64,000 bases of DNA. Origin: Chakrabartia godavariana (GTDB taxonomy: Bacteria; Pseudomonadota; Alphaproteobacteria; Sphingomonadales; Sphingomonadaceae). The notes under the pieces were generated by a model that saw nothing but the letters and a program-made list of their open reading frames with translations, searched no databases and was not told where the DNA came from. The position numbers and the translations under genes are program-made. Below are positions 20,717-29,434 of the stretch, in pieces (positions within the stretch are counted from its first letter, which is position 1; each line of letters starts with the position of its first letter). The DNA is taken from positions 962,614 through 1,026,613 of the forward strand of contig RKSN01000002.1 in assembly GCA_005518185.1 (NCBI GenBank). The letters are read 5' to 3'.

Positions 20717-21205
20717 ATGAGCGTATCCGCGCCGGAAATCGGCATCATCATGGGCAGTCAGTCGGACTGGGCGACAATGTGCCACGCGTCCGAAGTGCTG
20801 GCGGCGCTTCATGTCGCGCATGAAACGAAGATCGTCTCTGCACACCGGACGCCCGAACGCCTGTTCGACTATGCCCGCACCGCCAAGGATCGCGGCCTGA
20901 AGGTCATCATCGCCGGGGCCGGTGGCGCCGCCCACCTGCCCGGCATGGCCGCCTCCATGACGACGCTGCCCGTGCTGGGCGTGCCCGTTGAATCCAAAGC
21001 GCTGAGCGGGATGGACAGCCTTTTGTCGATCGTCCAGATGCCCGGCGGCGTTCCCGTGGGCACGCTGGCCATCGGCAAGGCGGGTGCGACCAATGCGGGC
21101 CTGTTGGCGGCCTCCATTCTCGCCCTCAATGACCCTGCACTGGCCGAGCGGCTGGTCGCCTGGCGCAAGGCGCAGACCGACAGCGTGGCGAACGAACCTT
21201 CATGA
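20717..21205 (+). CDS. purE: N5-carboxyaminoimidazole ribonucleotide mutase
   Basis: PurE converts N5-CAIR to CAIR in purine synthesis. The 162-residue protein from the ATG at 20717 has the class I motifs: [14 protein letters not shown] (phosphate and substrate binding), [10 protein letters not shown] with the catalytic His, [13 protein letters not shown], and [20 protein letters not shown]. An upstream in-frame ATG at 20687 would add ten residues, but the family normally starts just before the [10 protein letters not shown] strand. Its stop overlaps the start of purK (ATGA). The pair is the bacterial two-step carboxylation module. Confidence 0.96.
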   Translation: MSVSAPEIGIIMGSQSDWATMCHASEVLAALHVAHETKIVSAHRTPERLFDYARTAKDRGLKVIIAGAGGAAHLPGMAASMTTLPVLGVPVESKALSGMDSLLSIVQMPGGVPVGTLAIGKAGATNAGLLAASILALNDPALAERLVAWRKAQTDSVANEPS

Positions 21206-22278
21206 CGACGCTCCCGCCGGGGTCCACGATCGGCATTATCGGCGGCGGCCAGCTGGGCCGGATGCTCAGCATGGCGGCCGCACAGATCGGCTATCGCTGC
21301 CACGTCTTTGCCCCCGAAGCGAGCGGGCCTGCGGCGGATGTCTGCGCCAAATGGGTGCAGGGCGATTTCGCCGACAGCGCCGCGCTCGCGGCTTTTGCCG
21401 ACGAGGTTGACGTCGTCACCTTCGAATTTGAGAATGTCGAACCGACGCCGCTGCGCAGCATTGCCGCGCACGCGCCACTCTACCCGCCGATTGATGCGCT
21501 GGAGATCGGGCAGGATCGCATCCGCGAGAAGACCTTCGCCGCCGATTGCGGCGCGCGGACCGCAGACTGGGCCAAGGTCGAAAGCCGCGCCGACCTTGAC
21601 GCCGCAATCAGCCAGATCGGCACGCCCGCCATCCTGAAGACGACCCGCTTCGGCTATGACGGGAAGGGGCAGGCACGCATCCTGAAGCCCGAGCAGGCGG
21701 ATGAGGCGTGGGCGGCCCTGTCGGGCGCCGGGACGCTGATCCTCGAAAAGATGGTCCGCTTCGCGCATGAATTCTCGCTTCTGATTGCGCGTGACCAGCA
21801 GGGCAGCGTCGCCTTCTGGGACGCTCCGGAGAACGTCCACAAGGACGGCATTCTGGCAACATCGACCGTGCCCGCCGACCCCAAGGTGATTGAACAGGTG
21901 CCTGCCGCCCGCGCACTCGCGCGCCGAATTGCGGAGAAGCTCAACTATGTCGGCGTCTTCGCGATTGAGTTCTTCGCCAGCGAGGATGGCCCCGTCTTCA
22001 ACGAGATGGCACCACGCGTTCACAACAGCGGGCACTGGACGATCGAGGGCGCGATCACGTCGCAGTTCGAAAACCATATGCGCGCCGTTGTCGGCCTGCC
22101 CTTGGGATCGACCAAGCTTTCGGCCCAGGGCGTCGAGATGCGCAACCTGATCGGCGCGGATGCCGACAAATGGCTCGAATGGGCGTCCGACCCGCTGTCG
22201 CACCTGCACCTGTACGGCAAGCATGAGGCCCGGCCCGGCCGCAAGATGGGCCACATCACGCGGCTGTTCGGCTTCTAG
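21202..22278 (+). CDS. purK: N5-carboxyaminoimidazole ribonucleotide synthase
   Basis: PurK carboxylates AIR with bicarbonate and ATP to give N5-CAIR, the substrate of PurE. The 358-residue ATP-grasp enzyme starts with [19 protein letters not shown]. It has the lid segment [15 protein letters not shown] (about residues 145-160), the active-site [20 protein letters not shown], and [16 protein letters not shown]. It is translationally coupled to purE through a 4-bp overlap and ends 36 bp before the stop of the converging asparaginase gene. Confidence 0.96.
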   Translation: MTTLPPGSTIGIIGGGQLGRMLSMAAAQIGYRCHVFAPEASGPAADVCAKWVQGDFADSAALAAFADEVDVVTFEFENVEPTPLRSIAAHAPLYPPIDALEIGQDRIREKTFAADCGARTADWAKVESRADLDAAISQIGTPAILKTTRFGYDGKGQARILKPEQADEAWAALSGAGTLILEKMVRFAHEFSLLIARDQQGSVAFWDAPENVHKDGILATSTVPADPKVIEQVPAARALARRIAEKLNYVGVFAIEFFASEDGPVFNEMAPRVHNSGHWTIEGAITSQFENHMRAVVGLPLGSTKLSAQGVEMRNLIGADADKWLEWASDPLSHLHLYGKHEARPGRKMGHITRLFGF

Positions 22279-22313
22279 GCGTCGTCACACGGACCGACGC
22301 CCGCGCGGGCCGT

Positions 22314-23234
22314 CTAGCTATCTTCCCCAAACAGCCCGATTTCGGGCGGCTGGCCCTGTCGAGCCCGGCCGCGGAACAGGCTCTTGGTGGTAAAGCTCCA
22401 GCCGCCCTCGCCCGAGGGCGTCACGAAGATCACGCCGCCCGAACCGCCCATGTCGGCCAGTTCTGCCATCACGGCGTCAGCCGCCGCCTGCGCGCCCTCA
22501 CCGCGCATCCGGATGCGCGCGCCAATTTCATGTGCGGCGCAGTCCCGGATGAAGAACTCACCCGATCCCGTCGCGGAGACGGCACAGGCGCGGTCATCGG
22601 CATAGGTCCCGGACCCGATCAGCGGGGAGTCACCTACGCGACCCCATCGCTTGCCCGTCAGCCCGCCCGTTGAGGTGGCGGCGGCGACATGGCCGTCCTT
22701 GTCCACCGCGACCGCGCCGATCGTCCCGAACTTCACATCGCTGTCGAACCAGTTGTCCGACCGGGCGAGAACGCGTTCCAGCTGCGCCCGGCGGGCCGGG
22801 GTTTCGAACCAGTCCTGCGCCACACGTTCAAAACCCTGCTCGGCTGCAAAGCGGTCCGCGCCGTCGCCGGCCAGCAGGACATGCGGGCTATGGTCCATGA
22901 CGGCACGGGCAAGGCCGACCGGATTGCGCGCGTGCCGGACCCCGGCGACCGCCCCCGCGTGCCGGTCCCGACCGTCCATGATCGCAGCGTCGAGCTCAAT
23001 TGCGCCTTCATAGGTCAGCACCGAGCCACGCCCGGCGTTGAACGCTGGGTCATCCTCAAGGACGCGTGCGGCGGCTTCCACGGCATCGAGCGCGGAGCCC
23101 CCCGGTTCAAGCACAGCCGTCCCTGCCGCGAGCGCAGCCTCCAGCCCCGCAACCAGCGCCGCCTCTTCGGTATCGTCCAGCATGCCGGGCTGGATCGACC
23201 CCGCGCCGCCGTGGATCACCAGCGTCCAGCTCAT
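22314..23234 (-). CDS. Isoaspartyl peptidase / L-asparaginase (Ntn hydrolase)
   Basis: This 306-residue plant-type asparaginase precursor cleaves itself before a threonine that becomes the nucleophile. SDVKFGTIGAVAVDKDGHVA places the cleavage before Thr171. Other family motifs are the N-terminal LVIHGGAGS, FNAGRGSVLT, and GRVGDSPLIGSGTYAD in the beta subunit. The enzyme removes isoaspartyl residues from dipeptides or hydrolyses asparagine. No signal peptide is seen. It is the last gene of a minus-strand run with the PAP2 and cytochrome b561-YceI genes, 13 bp after the PAP2 stop. Confidence 0.93.
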   Translation of the reverse strand: MSWTLVIHGGAGSIQPGMLDDTEEAALVAGLEAALAAGTAVLEPGGSALDAVEAAARVLEDDPAFNAGRGSVLTYEGAIELDAAIMDGRDRHAGAVAGVRHARNPVGLARAVMDHSPHVLLAGDGADRFAAEQGFERVAQDWFETPARRAQLERVLARSDNWFDSDVKFGTIGAVAVDKDGHVAAATSTGGLTGKRWGRVGDSPLIGSGTYADDRACAVSATGSGEFFIRDCAAHEIGARIRMRGEGAQAAADAVMAELADMGGSGGVIFVTPSGEGGWSFTTKSLFRGRARQGQPPEIGLFGEDS

Positions 23235-23247
23235 GTCGGCCCTCGTT

Positions 23248-23799
23248 TCAGAACCGGGCCGCGACGGTCAGTCCCGCGCTCTTGGTGTCCCCCCAGGGGA
23301 TGAACGCCATGCCGCGGGCCGCGGGCCGTTGCCGCGTGATGAGAAATCCGGCGGCCGTCCCGATCCCGGCCCCGACCGCGACGTCGGACCAATAATGCTT
23401 CTTCCCTTCGACCCGCGCGAGGCCGACCAGCCCGGCCACGGCAAAGGCGGGGATACCCACCGCCAAGCCCTGCCGTTCGGTCAGGCTTGCTGCTGCGGCA
23501 AAGGCGTTGGACGTATGGCCTGAGGGAAAGCTCTTGCGGTCGCTGCCATCGGGCCGTGTCTTGGGAAAGGCTTCCTTGAGGCCGGTTGCGACCAGCGTGG
23601 CCGCGCCAATCGACCCCGCCGCCTGCAGCGCGCCGGACCGGTCCTGCTCGACGAGCGGCAGGCCAATCGACACCGCCATCAGCGAATAGACGCCGATGTC
23701 ACTCGCCGTCTGCCAGCCCTTGGGGCTCGCCTGTGCGGGCGACGCCGCGAGGGCCGTTGCGACGAGCGCAACCGGCAGAATCCGTCGATGAAAGACCAT
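23248..23799 (-). CDS. Periplasmic PAP2-family phosphatase
   Basis: This protein of about 183 residues begins MVFHRRILPVALVATALAAS, a signal peptide with a likely cut at AQA-S. The three phosphatase motifs of the PAP2/HPO superfamily are present: KEAFPKTRP (K-x6-RP), FPSGH and GKKHYWSDVAVG (H-x3-D). The mature part has only weak hydrophobic stretches, so it may be periplasmic or loosely membrane-bound. Such enzymes dephosphorylate lipid phosphates or small phosphoesters. The ATG lies right at the stop of the cytochrome b561-YceI gene. A longer reading from 23838 would start inside that gene and destroy the signal peptide. Confidence 0.85.
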   Translation of the reverse strand: MVFHRRILPVALVATALAASPAQASPKGWQTASDIGVYSLMAVSIGLPLVEQDRSGALQAAGSIGAATLVATGLKEAFPKTRPDGSDRKSFPSGHTSNAFAAAASLTERQGLAVGIPAFAVAGLVGLARVEGKKHYWSDVAVGAGIGTAAGFLITRQRPAARGMAFIPWGDTKSAGLTVAARF

Positions 23800-23800
23800 G

Positions 23801-25072
23801 TCAGCCCGCCTTTTCAACCTTGGTCGCCCGGAAGGCAAAATCGACCGTCACGTCGCCCGAGATCGTACCGGTGTCCGAAAACTGCCCGGTACCGATGCCG
23901 AAGTCGCGGCGGTCGAACCGGGCCGTCCCGGCGGCGCGGGCCTGATCCTTGGTGATGTCGAGCGAGAAGGCCAGCATCACCGGCTTGGACACGCCCTTCA
24001 TCTGGAGCGCGCCTTGCGCCTCATAGCGATTGCCACCCTTCGCGCGGATGCGGTTGGCCGTGAAGCGCGCGGTTGGGCTGCTCGTGCCGAAGAAGTCATC
24101 GCCGCGCAGCATGTCGTCGCGGCCGCTGTCGCCACTGCTGACCGAGGCGAGCGCAATCGTGGCCTTGATCGACGATTTGTCGAGCTGTTCGGGATCAAAG
24201 CTGATGTCGGCATCCCAATTGCCGAAGCTGCCGCTGACAGCCTCGCCATTGACGGTGACCTTGAAGCCGAGCCGACCGCCCTTGGCGACGCGCCAGGCCG
24301 GAACCGCAGCAGGTGCCTCTTCGGTGGCGGCCGCAACGGCCTGCCTGTTGGCCACCGCGTCGCCTGCGTCTGCCGGAGGGGCGGCAGCGGGCGGCGCATC
24401 GGCCTTGGCCTGCTGAAAGTCCGGCAGCGCCTGCCCCGGCTGGGGCGTGTCGGGCGACGGCAGCTTCATCGCGAGCGCAAAGGACGCGACGAGCGACAGC
24501 AGCAGCGCTAGCAAACCGAAAATCCCAACGCGGCGCGCGGGCACCATCCGTTCCAGAATTGCGTCCTTCAGGAGGAACTGGTGCCGGACGGCGCCGATGA
24601 TGTGAAGCGCAAGCAGCCCGAGCATCGCCTTGGCGATGATGGCGTGAACCTCTTCGGCAGCTTCGTGCACGTCATGCCCGGCCACGGGCAGATGCGGCCA
24701 CGGGATCGTCCCGAACAGCAGGGTCGGGATCTGCACCTTGGCCGTCGATACCAGCACCCAGCCCGAGAGCGGGACGAGGATCATCACCGCATAAAAGCCC
24801 CAGTGCACCGCGCTCGACGCCAGCTGCGCGAGGCTGCTGTCCGCAACCTTGGCCGGACGTGGCGTGAAGAGGCGCAGGCCAAGCCGCCAGACCGAAAGCA
24901 GCAGGATGGTGATGCCGATCGACTTGTGCAGCTGCATCACCCAGAACAGTTCCGGGCCGCGCTCCAGATCCTCGGTGCGTTCACCCAGGCCGAAATTGAA
25001 GATGAGAAGCAGAGCCACGGCCCAGTGCAGGAGCATGGCGGTGCGCGAATAGCGAATGGTCGTGTCAGTCAT
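23801..25072 (-). CDS. Cytochrome b561 - YceI fusion protein
   Basis: This 423-residue protein joins two usually separate proteins. Residues 1-190 are a four-helix cytochrome b561 with haem-ligand histidines in TAMLLHWAVALLL, WVMQLHKSIG and VHEAAEEVHAIIAKAMLGLLALH. A hydrophobic segment and a Pro/Ala-rich linker (about 205-265) follow. Residues 270-423 form a YceI lipocalin-like domain (LGFKVTVNGEAVSGSFGNWD, ISGDVTVDF), which binds isoprenoid or polyprenyl ligands. The fused form suggests that the periplasmic domain presents a quinone-like ligand to the haem protein. The start at 25072 gives the standard N-terminus MTDTTIRYSR; an earlier frame start at 25165 is unlikely. Confidence 0.92.
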   Translation of the reverse strand: MTDTTIRYSRTAMLLHWAVALLLIFNFGLGERTEDLERGPELFWVMQLHKSIGITILLLSVWRLGLRLFTPRPAKVADSSLAQLASSAVHWGFYAVMILVPLSGWVLVSTAKVQIPTLLFGTIPWPHLPVAGHDVHEAAEEVHAIIAKAMLGLLALHIIGAVRHQFLLKDAILERMVPARRVGIFGLLALLLSLVASFALAMKLPSPDTPQPGQALPDFQQAKADAPPAAAPPADAGDAVANRQAVAAATEEAPAAVPAWRVAKGGRLGFKVTVNGEAVSGSFGNWDADISFDPEQLDKSSIKATIALASVSSGDSGRDDMLRGDDFFGTSSPTARFTANRIRAKGGNRYEAQGALQMKGVSKPVMLAFSLDITKDQARAAGTARFDRRDFGIGTGQFSDTGTISGDVTVDFAFRATKVEKAG

Positions 25073-25217
25073 GACCACTTCATGGGCCAATGTGCGCCGA
25101 CACAAAAGACCCATTGTGACGCGGGAGCGATGCCGCAGTGCAAAAATTTCCGCTTGCGCGCGCAATTTTAAACGGCAGCATGGGGATCAAAGCCGACAAA
25201 ACAAAAGGGAGTCGTTC

Positions 25218-26336
25218 ATGGACCGCCGCATTCCGCTTCAAGAGTTCCGGGCCAACCGCCGTTCCATCCTGAAAAGTCTGGGTGCAGCAGCTGTCGGGAT
25301 CAGCTTTGCCGGTGCGCTGTCAGGCTGCGGCGGCAAGGAACAGGCGGCAAAGATCGGCGGCACGGGTGAGGAGCCCAAGCTCAACTTCTACAATTGGGAC
25401 ACCTATATCGGCGAAACCACACTCGGCGACTTCAAGGGCGCGAGCGGGATCGATGTCAACATGTCGCTCTTTGCCACAAATGACGAGCTGTTCGCGAAGC
25501 TGCGCGCGGGCAACCCCGGCTTTGACGTGATCGTCCCGTCGAACGACTTTGTGGAACGCATGGTGAAGGCGGACATGCTCGTGCCGCTCGACCACACGCA
25601 GATTCTCAACATCAAGAATGTCGACCCGGCCTTCATCAACGTCGCTTATGATCCGGGCCGCAAATTCTCGCTGCCCTATACGTGGCTGCTGCTCGGCATC
25701 GGCTATCGCAAGTCGAAGGTAAAGGCGAAGCCCGACAGCTGGAAGGTACTGTTCGATTCGCCCGAATATAAGGGCCGCATCGCGCTCCTGTCCGAAGCGG
25801 GCGACATGTTCCGTCTTTATGGCAAATATCTCGGCAAGTCGGTCAATGGCCTGACGCCCGAGGACCTGAAGACCATTGAAGCGATGATGATCAAGCAGAA
25901 GCCCAATGTGAAGGCCTTCCATGAGGACAATGGGCAGGACCTGCTGCTGTCGGGCGAGGTTGATCTCGTGCTCGAATATAATGGCGACATCGCCCAGATC
26001 ATGACCGAGGACGACGACATCGACTTCATCGTGCCCAAGGAAGGCAGCCAGCTCAATTCCGACACGCTCTGCATCCCCAAGGGCGCACCGCACCCGAAGA
26101 ATGCGCATGCTTTCATCAACTATCTGCTCGATGCGGAAGCCGGCAAGAAGATCACCGAAACCATCCTCTATCCCACGCCCAATGCGGCGGCCAAGGCGCT
26201 GATGCCCGACAGCTACAAGAAGAATCCGGTCATCTTCCCGGCGGCCGACCTGCTCGCCAGGTGCGAATATGCGTCGTACAATGAGAAGCTGCAGCCGCTT
26301 TACGAAGAGGCCTTCACCCGCGTTCGCGCCGCCTGA
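25218..26336 (+). CDS. Polyamine-type ABC transporter substrate-binding lipoprotein (PotD/PotF-like)
   Basis: This 372-residue protein captures spermidine- or putrescine-like polyamines in the periplasm. The N-terminus carries a twin-arginine-like ANRRSILKSLGAAAVG followed by a lipobox (ALSGCGG), so it may be a lipoprotein exported folded. The bi-lobed PotD fold starts with LNFYNWDTYIGE. It also has FDVIVPSNDFVERMVKADML, the LPYTWLLLGIGY cleft segment, and YNGDIAQIM. The ATG is preceded by AAGGGAG at 25205-25211. It is the first gene of a four-gene transporter operon. Substrate choice between putrescine and spermidine cannot be read from the sequence. Confidence 0.93.
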   Translation: MDRRIPLQEFRANRRSILKSLGAAAVGISFAGALSGCGGKEQAAKIGGTGEEPKLNFYNWDTYIGETTLGDFKGASGIDVNMSLFATNDELFAKLRAGNPGFDVIVPSNDFVERMVKADMLVPLDHTQILNIKNVDPAFINVAYDPGRKFSLPYTWLLLGIGYRKSKVKAKPDSWKVLFDSPEYKGRIALLSEAGDMFRLYGKYLGKSVNGLTPEDLKTIEAMMIKQKPNVKAFHEDNGQDLLLSGEVDLVLEYNGDIAQIMTEDDDIDFIVPKEGSQLNSDTLCIPKGAPHPKNAHAFINYLLDAEAGKKITETILYPTPNAAAKALMPDSYKKNPVIFPAADLLARCEYASYNEKLQPLYEEAFTRVRAA

Positions 26337-26354
26337 CCGGTCAGGGTGGGGGAC

Positions 26355-27257
26355 ATGCAGGACTGGAAACGGCAGAAGGCGGCCTTCGCGTCGATCGCGG
26401 TGTCGCCCGTTGCCTGGCTCATTGCCTTCTTCGTCCTGCCGCTCGCCATCGTCTGGCTGTACAGTTTCGGGCGCAATGTCGGGCTGACCGAGATCGACAT
26501 TTCGGGCACATTCTCCAACTATGGCCGTGCGCTTGAGCCGCTCTATCTGGAGATTTTCGGCAAGTCGGTCGCGGTCGCGGCTCTGACGACGCTCATCTGC
26601 CTGATCGTCGGCTTTCCCATCGCGCTTGCCATCACCTTCGCACAGCCCAAATGGCGGCCGTGGATGCTGCTCGCGATCATGCTCCCCTTCTGGACCAATC
26701 TGCTGATCCGCACCTATGCGCTCATCACGGTGCTGCGGACCGAAGGCTATGTGAACAAGTCGCTTGGCTGGCTGTGGGAAAGCGCGAGCGGCCTGAAGGT
26801 CATGGTCGGCATGGCGCCGCTCTCAACCTGGGAGCCGCTGCCCCTGCTCTACAACAATTTCGCGGTGATCCTCGGGCTGGTCTATGTGCACCTGCCGTTC
26901 ATGGTCCTGCCGCTCTACGCCGCCCTCGACCGGCTCGACCGCTCGCTTATCGAAGCGAGCCTCGACCTTGGCGCCGGGCATTTCCGCACGCTGACGCAAA
27001 TCGTGGCACCGCTCGCCGCCCCGGGCATCATTTCCGGCGTCATCATCACCTTCGTGCCGGCCTTGGGGGCCTATCTGACGCCCGACCTGATGGGAGGCCC
27101 GGACAGCCAGATGATCGCCAATGTGATCGAGCGCCAGTTCAAGCGCGCCAATGACTGGCCGTTCGGGGCGGCCCTCTCTTTCCTGCTGATGTATGCAACT
27201 TTCATCCTCATAGCGCTGCAGGCCTTGCGGAACCGCAAGGCAGAGGCTCGGTCGTGA
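26355..27257 (+). CDS. Polyamine-type ABC transporter permease (PotB/PotH-like)
   Basis: This inner-membrane permease of about 300 residues has roughly six transmembrane helices, the first at residues 15-37. Its cytoplasmic EAA loop SLDLGAGHFRTLTQIVAPLA, which docks onto the ATPase, lies at about residues 198-217. The N-terminal MQDWKRQKAAFASIAVSP and the NLLIRTYALITVLRTEG segment are typical of PotB/PotH. The ATG at 26355 is preceded by a GGTGGGGGA Shine-Dalgarno; a GTG three codons earlier is possible. A 106-bp spacer carrying a dispersed repeat separates it from the second permease gene. Confidence 0.92.
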   Translation: MQDWKRQKAAFASIAVSPVAWLIAFFVLPLAIVWLYSFGRNVGLTEIDISGTFSNYGRALEPLYLEIFGKSVAVAALTTLICLIVGFPIALAITFAQPKWRPWMLLAIMLPFWTNLLIRTYALITVLRTEGYVNKSLGWLWESASGLKVMVGMAPLSTWEPLPLLYNNFAVILGLVYVHLPFMVLPLYAALDRLDRSLIEASLDLGAGHFRTLTQIVAPLAAPGIISGVIITFVPALGAYLTPDLMGGPDSQMIANVIERQFKRANDWPFGAALSFLLMYATFILIALQALRNRKAEARS

Positions 27258-27270
27258 TCGAACTCGGGAA

Positions 27271-27335
27271 AGGCTTCGACAGGCTCAGCCTGAGCGCGGG
27301 AAGGACTGCGCGCTCCCTGGGCTTGTCGAGGGGTG
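27271..27335. repeat. Dispersed repeat inside the polyamine transporter operon
   Basis: The spacer between the two permease genes contains GGCTTCGACAGGCTCAGCCT followed by GAGCG. Its reverse complement recurs with few differences at 60576-60600. The core CAGGCT-C-AGCCTG is palindromic, and a weaker GCTTGTCGAGG arm follows at about 27321. This looks like a mobile or REP-type intergenic element common in sphingomonads. It sits within an operon and may act on mRNA stability or on expression of the downstream genes. Confidence 0.6.
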
Positions 27336-27363
27336 AATTCGCGAAGCTGGAGTCACACAGCCG

Positions 27364-28200
27364 GTGAACCTCTTCAAACGCCCCGCCATCGCCCCGCTCG
27401 AATATACCCGCCGCCTGTGGATGCGCGCGTGGATCGCGGCGACCCTGTTCTTCCTCTACGCGCCGTTGCTGGTGCTGGTCGCGTTCAGCTTCAACGATTC
27501 CAAGCGCAACATTGTCTGGCGCGGTTTTACCTTCAAATATTATGGCAAGGTGATCGAGAATGACGGGCTGATGGCCGCGCTTGGCAATTCGCTGACCATC
27601 GCAGCGCTCGCGACCGTCATCAGCATCGTGCTGGGGACGCTCGCCGCCGTCATGCTCTGGCGCTTCCGCTTTCCGTTCAAGGCGGCGGTTGAAGGCACCA
27701 TGGCGCTGCCCATCGTTGTGCCCGAAATCTGCATGGGCGTCGCCATGCTCGTCTTCTTTGCGAAGCTTGACTGGCCGACAGACCTGCCCTGGCCATTGAA
27801 CCTGTCGGCGATCACCATCGCGCACATCACCTTCTGTTTCCCCTTTGTGGCCATGGTCGTCCGCGCGCGTCTCGCCGGGTTCAACAAGGAGCAGGAAGAA
27901 GCGGCGAAGGATCTGGGCGCGACCGAATGGCAGGCGTTCCGCGATGTCCTCTTGCCGCACATGAAACCGGGCATCATCGCTGGCGCGCTGCTCGCCTTCA
28001 CGCTGAGCCTCGACGATTTCGTCATCACCTTCTTCACCAGCGGGCCGAACACGATCACCTTCCCCGTGAAGGTCTATTCGATGGTCCGCTTCTCGGTCAC
28101 GCCGGAGGTCAATGCGGCCTCGGCGATCCTGATCTTCCTCACCATCCTCCTCACCACTGTGGCCCTGAAGCTGCAGGACTTCACCAAGGCCACGGCATGA
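27364..28200 (+). CDS. Polyamine-type ABC transporter permease (PotC/PotI-like)
   Basis: This 278-residue second permease of the importer has about six transmembrane helices. Its EAA loop, EEAAKDLGATEWQAFRDVLL, lies at about residues 178-197. The N-terminal hydrophobic IAATLFFLYAPLLVLVAFS and the FVITFFTSGPNTITFPVKVY segment are typical of PotC/PotI. It starts with GTG, and a GGAG lies about 11 bases upstream. The stop overlaps the ATPase start in an ATGA arrangement, so the last two proteins should be made in a coupled manner. Confidence 0.92.
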   Translation: MNLFKRPAIAPLEYTRRLWMRAWIAATLFFLYAPLLVLVAFSFNDSKRNIVWRGFTFKYYGKVIENDGLMAALGNSLTIAALATVISIVLGTLAAVMLWRFRFPFKAAVEGTMALPIVVPEICMGVAMLVFFAKLDWPTDLPWPLNLSAITIAHITFCFPFVAMVVRARLAGFNKEQEEAAKDLGATEWQAFRDVLLPHMKPGIIAGALLAFTLSLDDFVITFFTSGPNTITFPVKVYSMVRFSVTPEVNAASAILIFLTILLTTVALKLQDFTKATA

Positions 28201-29309
28201 CCGAAAAGCAGCCCGTCATCTCCATCCGCAACGTCACCAAACGCTTCGGCCATATGGTGGCGGTCGACAATGTGTCGCTCGACATCCGGGAGGGCGAGTT
28301 CTTCGTGCTGCTCGGGCCCTCCGGCTGCGGCAAGACGACGCTCTTGCGCATGATCGCGGGGTTCGAACTGCCCAGCGAAGGACAGATCCTGATCGGCGGG
28401 CAGGACATGGCAGGTGTGCCGCCCAACCAGCGGCCGATCAACATGGTCTTCCAGAGCTATGCCGTCTTCCCCCACATGTCGGTGGCGGACAATGTGGCGT
28501 ATGGCCTGAAGATCGCGGGCGTTGCCAAGCCCGAAATCCGCACCCGCGTCGATGAGGCGCTGGAACTGGTCAGCCTTGGCGGTCTTGGCCAGCGGATGCC
28601 CGACCAGCTTTCGGGCGGACAGCGGCAGCGCGTCGCCTTGGCACGCGGCCTTGTCATGCGGCCCAAGGTGCTCCTGCTCGACGAGCCGCTCTCCGCGCTC
28701 GACGCCAAGCTGCGCGCGCAAATGCAGTTCGAACTGGCCGAACTTCAGGACAATGTCGGCATCACCTTCGTCACCGTGACGCACGATCAGGACGAAGCCC
28801 TGTCCATGGCCTGCCGCATCGCCGTCATGAACAAGGGCGATGTCGCCCAGCTCGCTGACCCCGCCGATTTGTATGAACATCCCGCCAACCGGTTCGTCGC
28901 GGACTTTGTGGGGTCGGTGAATATCTTCGAAGGCAAGCTGACCGTCGATGAGCCCGAGCAGGCGGTTGTCGACTGCCCCGAACTGGGTCGTGTCTATCTC
29001 AACCACGGCGTGACCGGCGCGCATGAAACCACTGTCTGGGTAGCCATCCGCCCGGAAAAGATCACGATGCTTCCTGCTGGCAAGGCCAAGGCAAAGGACA
29101 GCCCCGACGGGCACAATGTGGCCCATGGCCAGATCAAGGGCATGTCCTATCTGGGCGACATCACCATCTACGACGTGAAGCTGGAAAGTGGCCGCAGCAT
29201 CCGCGTGTCACGCCCCAACCTTTCGCGCTGGGATCAGGAGGATTTCAGCTGGGACGACAAGGTCTCGCTGCAATGGCACCCGACCAGCCCGGTGGTGTTG
29301 CTGAGTTAG
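28197..29309 (+). CDS. Polyamine-type ABC transporter ATPase (PotA/PotG-like)
   Basis: This ATPase powers the importer. The 370-residue protein has Walker A GPSGCGKTT, Q-loop VFQSYAVFPHMSV, signature LSGGQRQRVALARGLVMRP, Walker B VLLLDEPLSALD and the switch His in TVTHDQDEAL. A C-terminal TOBE domain (about residues 280-370) holds VWVAIRPEKITML and KGMSYLGDITIY. The gene order binding protein-permease-permease-ATPase differs from the E. coli potFGHI order but forms a complete system. It ends before a hairpin-rich gap shared with the convergent rfb operon. Confidence 0.94.
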   Translation: MTEKQPVISIRNVTKRFGHMVAVDNVSLDIREGEFFVLLGPSGCGKTTLLRMIAGFELPSEGQILIGGQDMAGVPPNQRPINMVFQSYAVFPHMSVADNVAYGLKIAGVAKPEIRTRVDEALELVSLGGLGQRMPDQLSGGQRQRVALARGLVMRPKVLLLDEPLSALDAKLRAQMQFELAELQDNVGITFVTVTHDQDEALSMACRIAVMNKGDVAQLADPADLYEHPANRFVADFVGSVNIFEGKLTVDEPEQAVVDCPELGRVYLNHGVTGAHETTVWVAIRPEKITMLPAGKAKAKDSPDGHNVAHGQIKGMSYLGDITIYDVKLESGRSIRVSRPNLSRWDQEDFSWDDKVSLQWHPTSPVVLLS

Positions 29310-29341
29310 GGCCTTCCCGCATCCTTCTAAAAATTGGTTGT

Positions 29342-29416
29342 GCTCCGGACTTGATCCGGAGCCTAGGGGTGACAGAGCGAGCAGGTGGCCCTGGGCTCCG
29401 GCTCGGGGGCCGGAGC
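29342..29416. terminator. Two GC hairpins between converging operons
   Basis: Two strong inverted repeats fill the gap. GCTCCGGA-CTTGA-TCCGGAGC is at 29342-29362, and GCTCCGGC with GCCGGAGC is at 29395-29416. Their arms share the GCTCCGG core, so they look like two copies of one repeat. They are placed to stop both the transporter operon and the converging rfb operon, but no long T-runs follow. They may equally be a dispersed repeat element. Confidence 0.5.
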
Positions 29417-29434
29417 ACTACTCATTTTTGCCAT

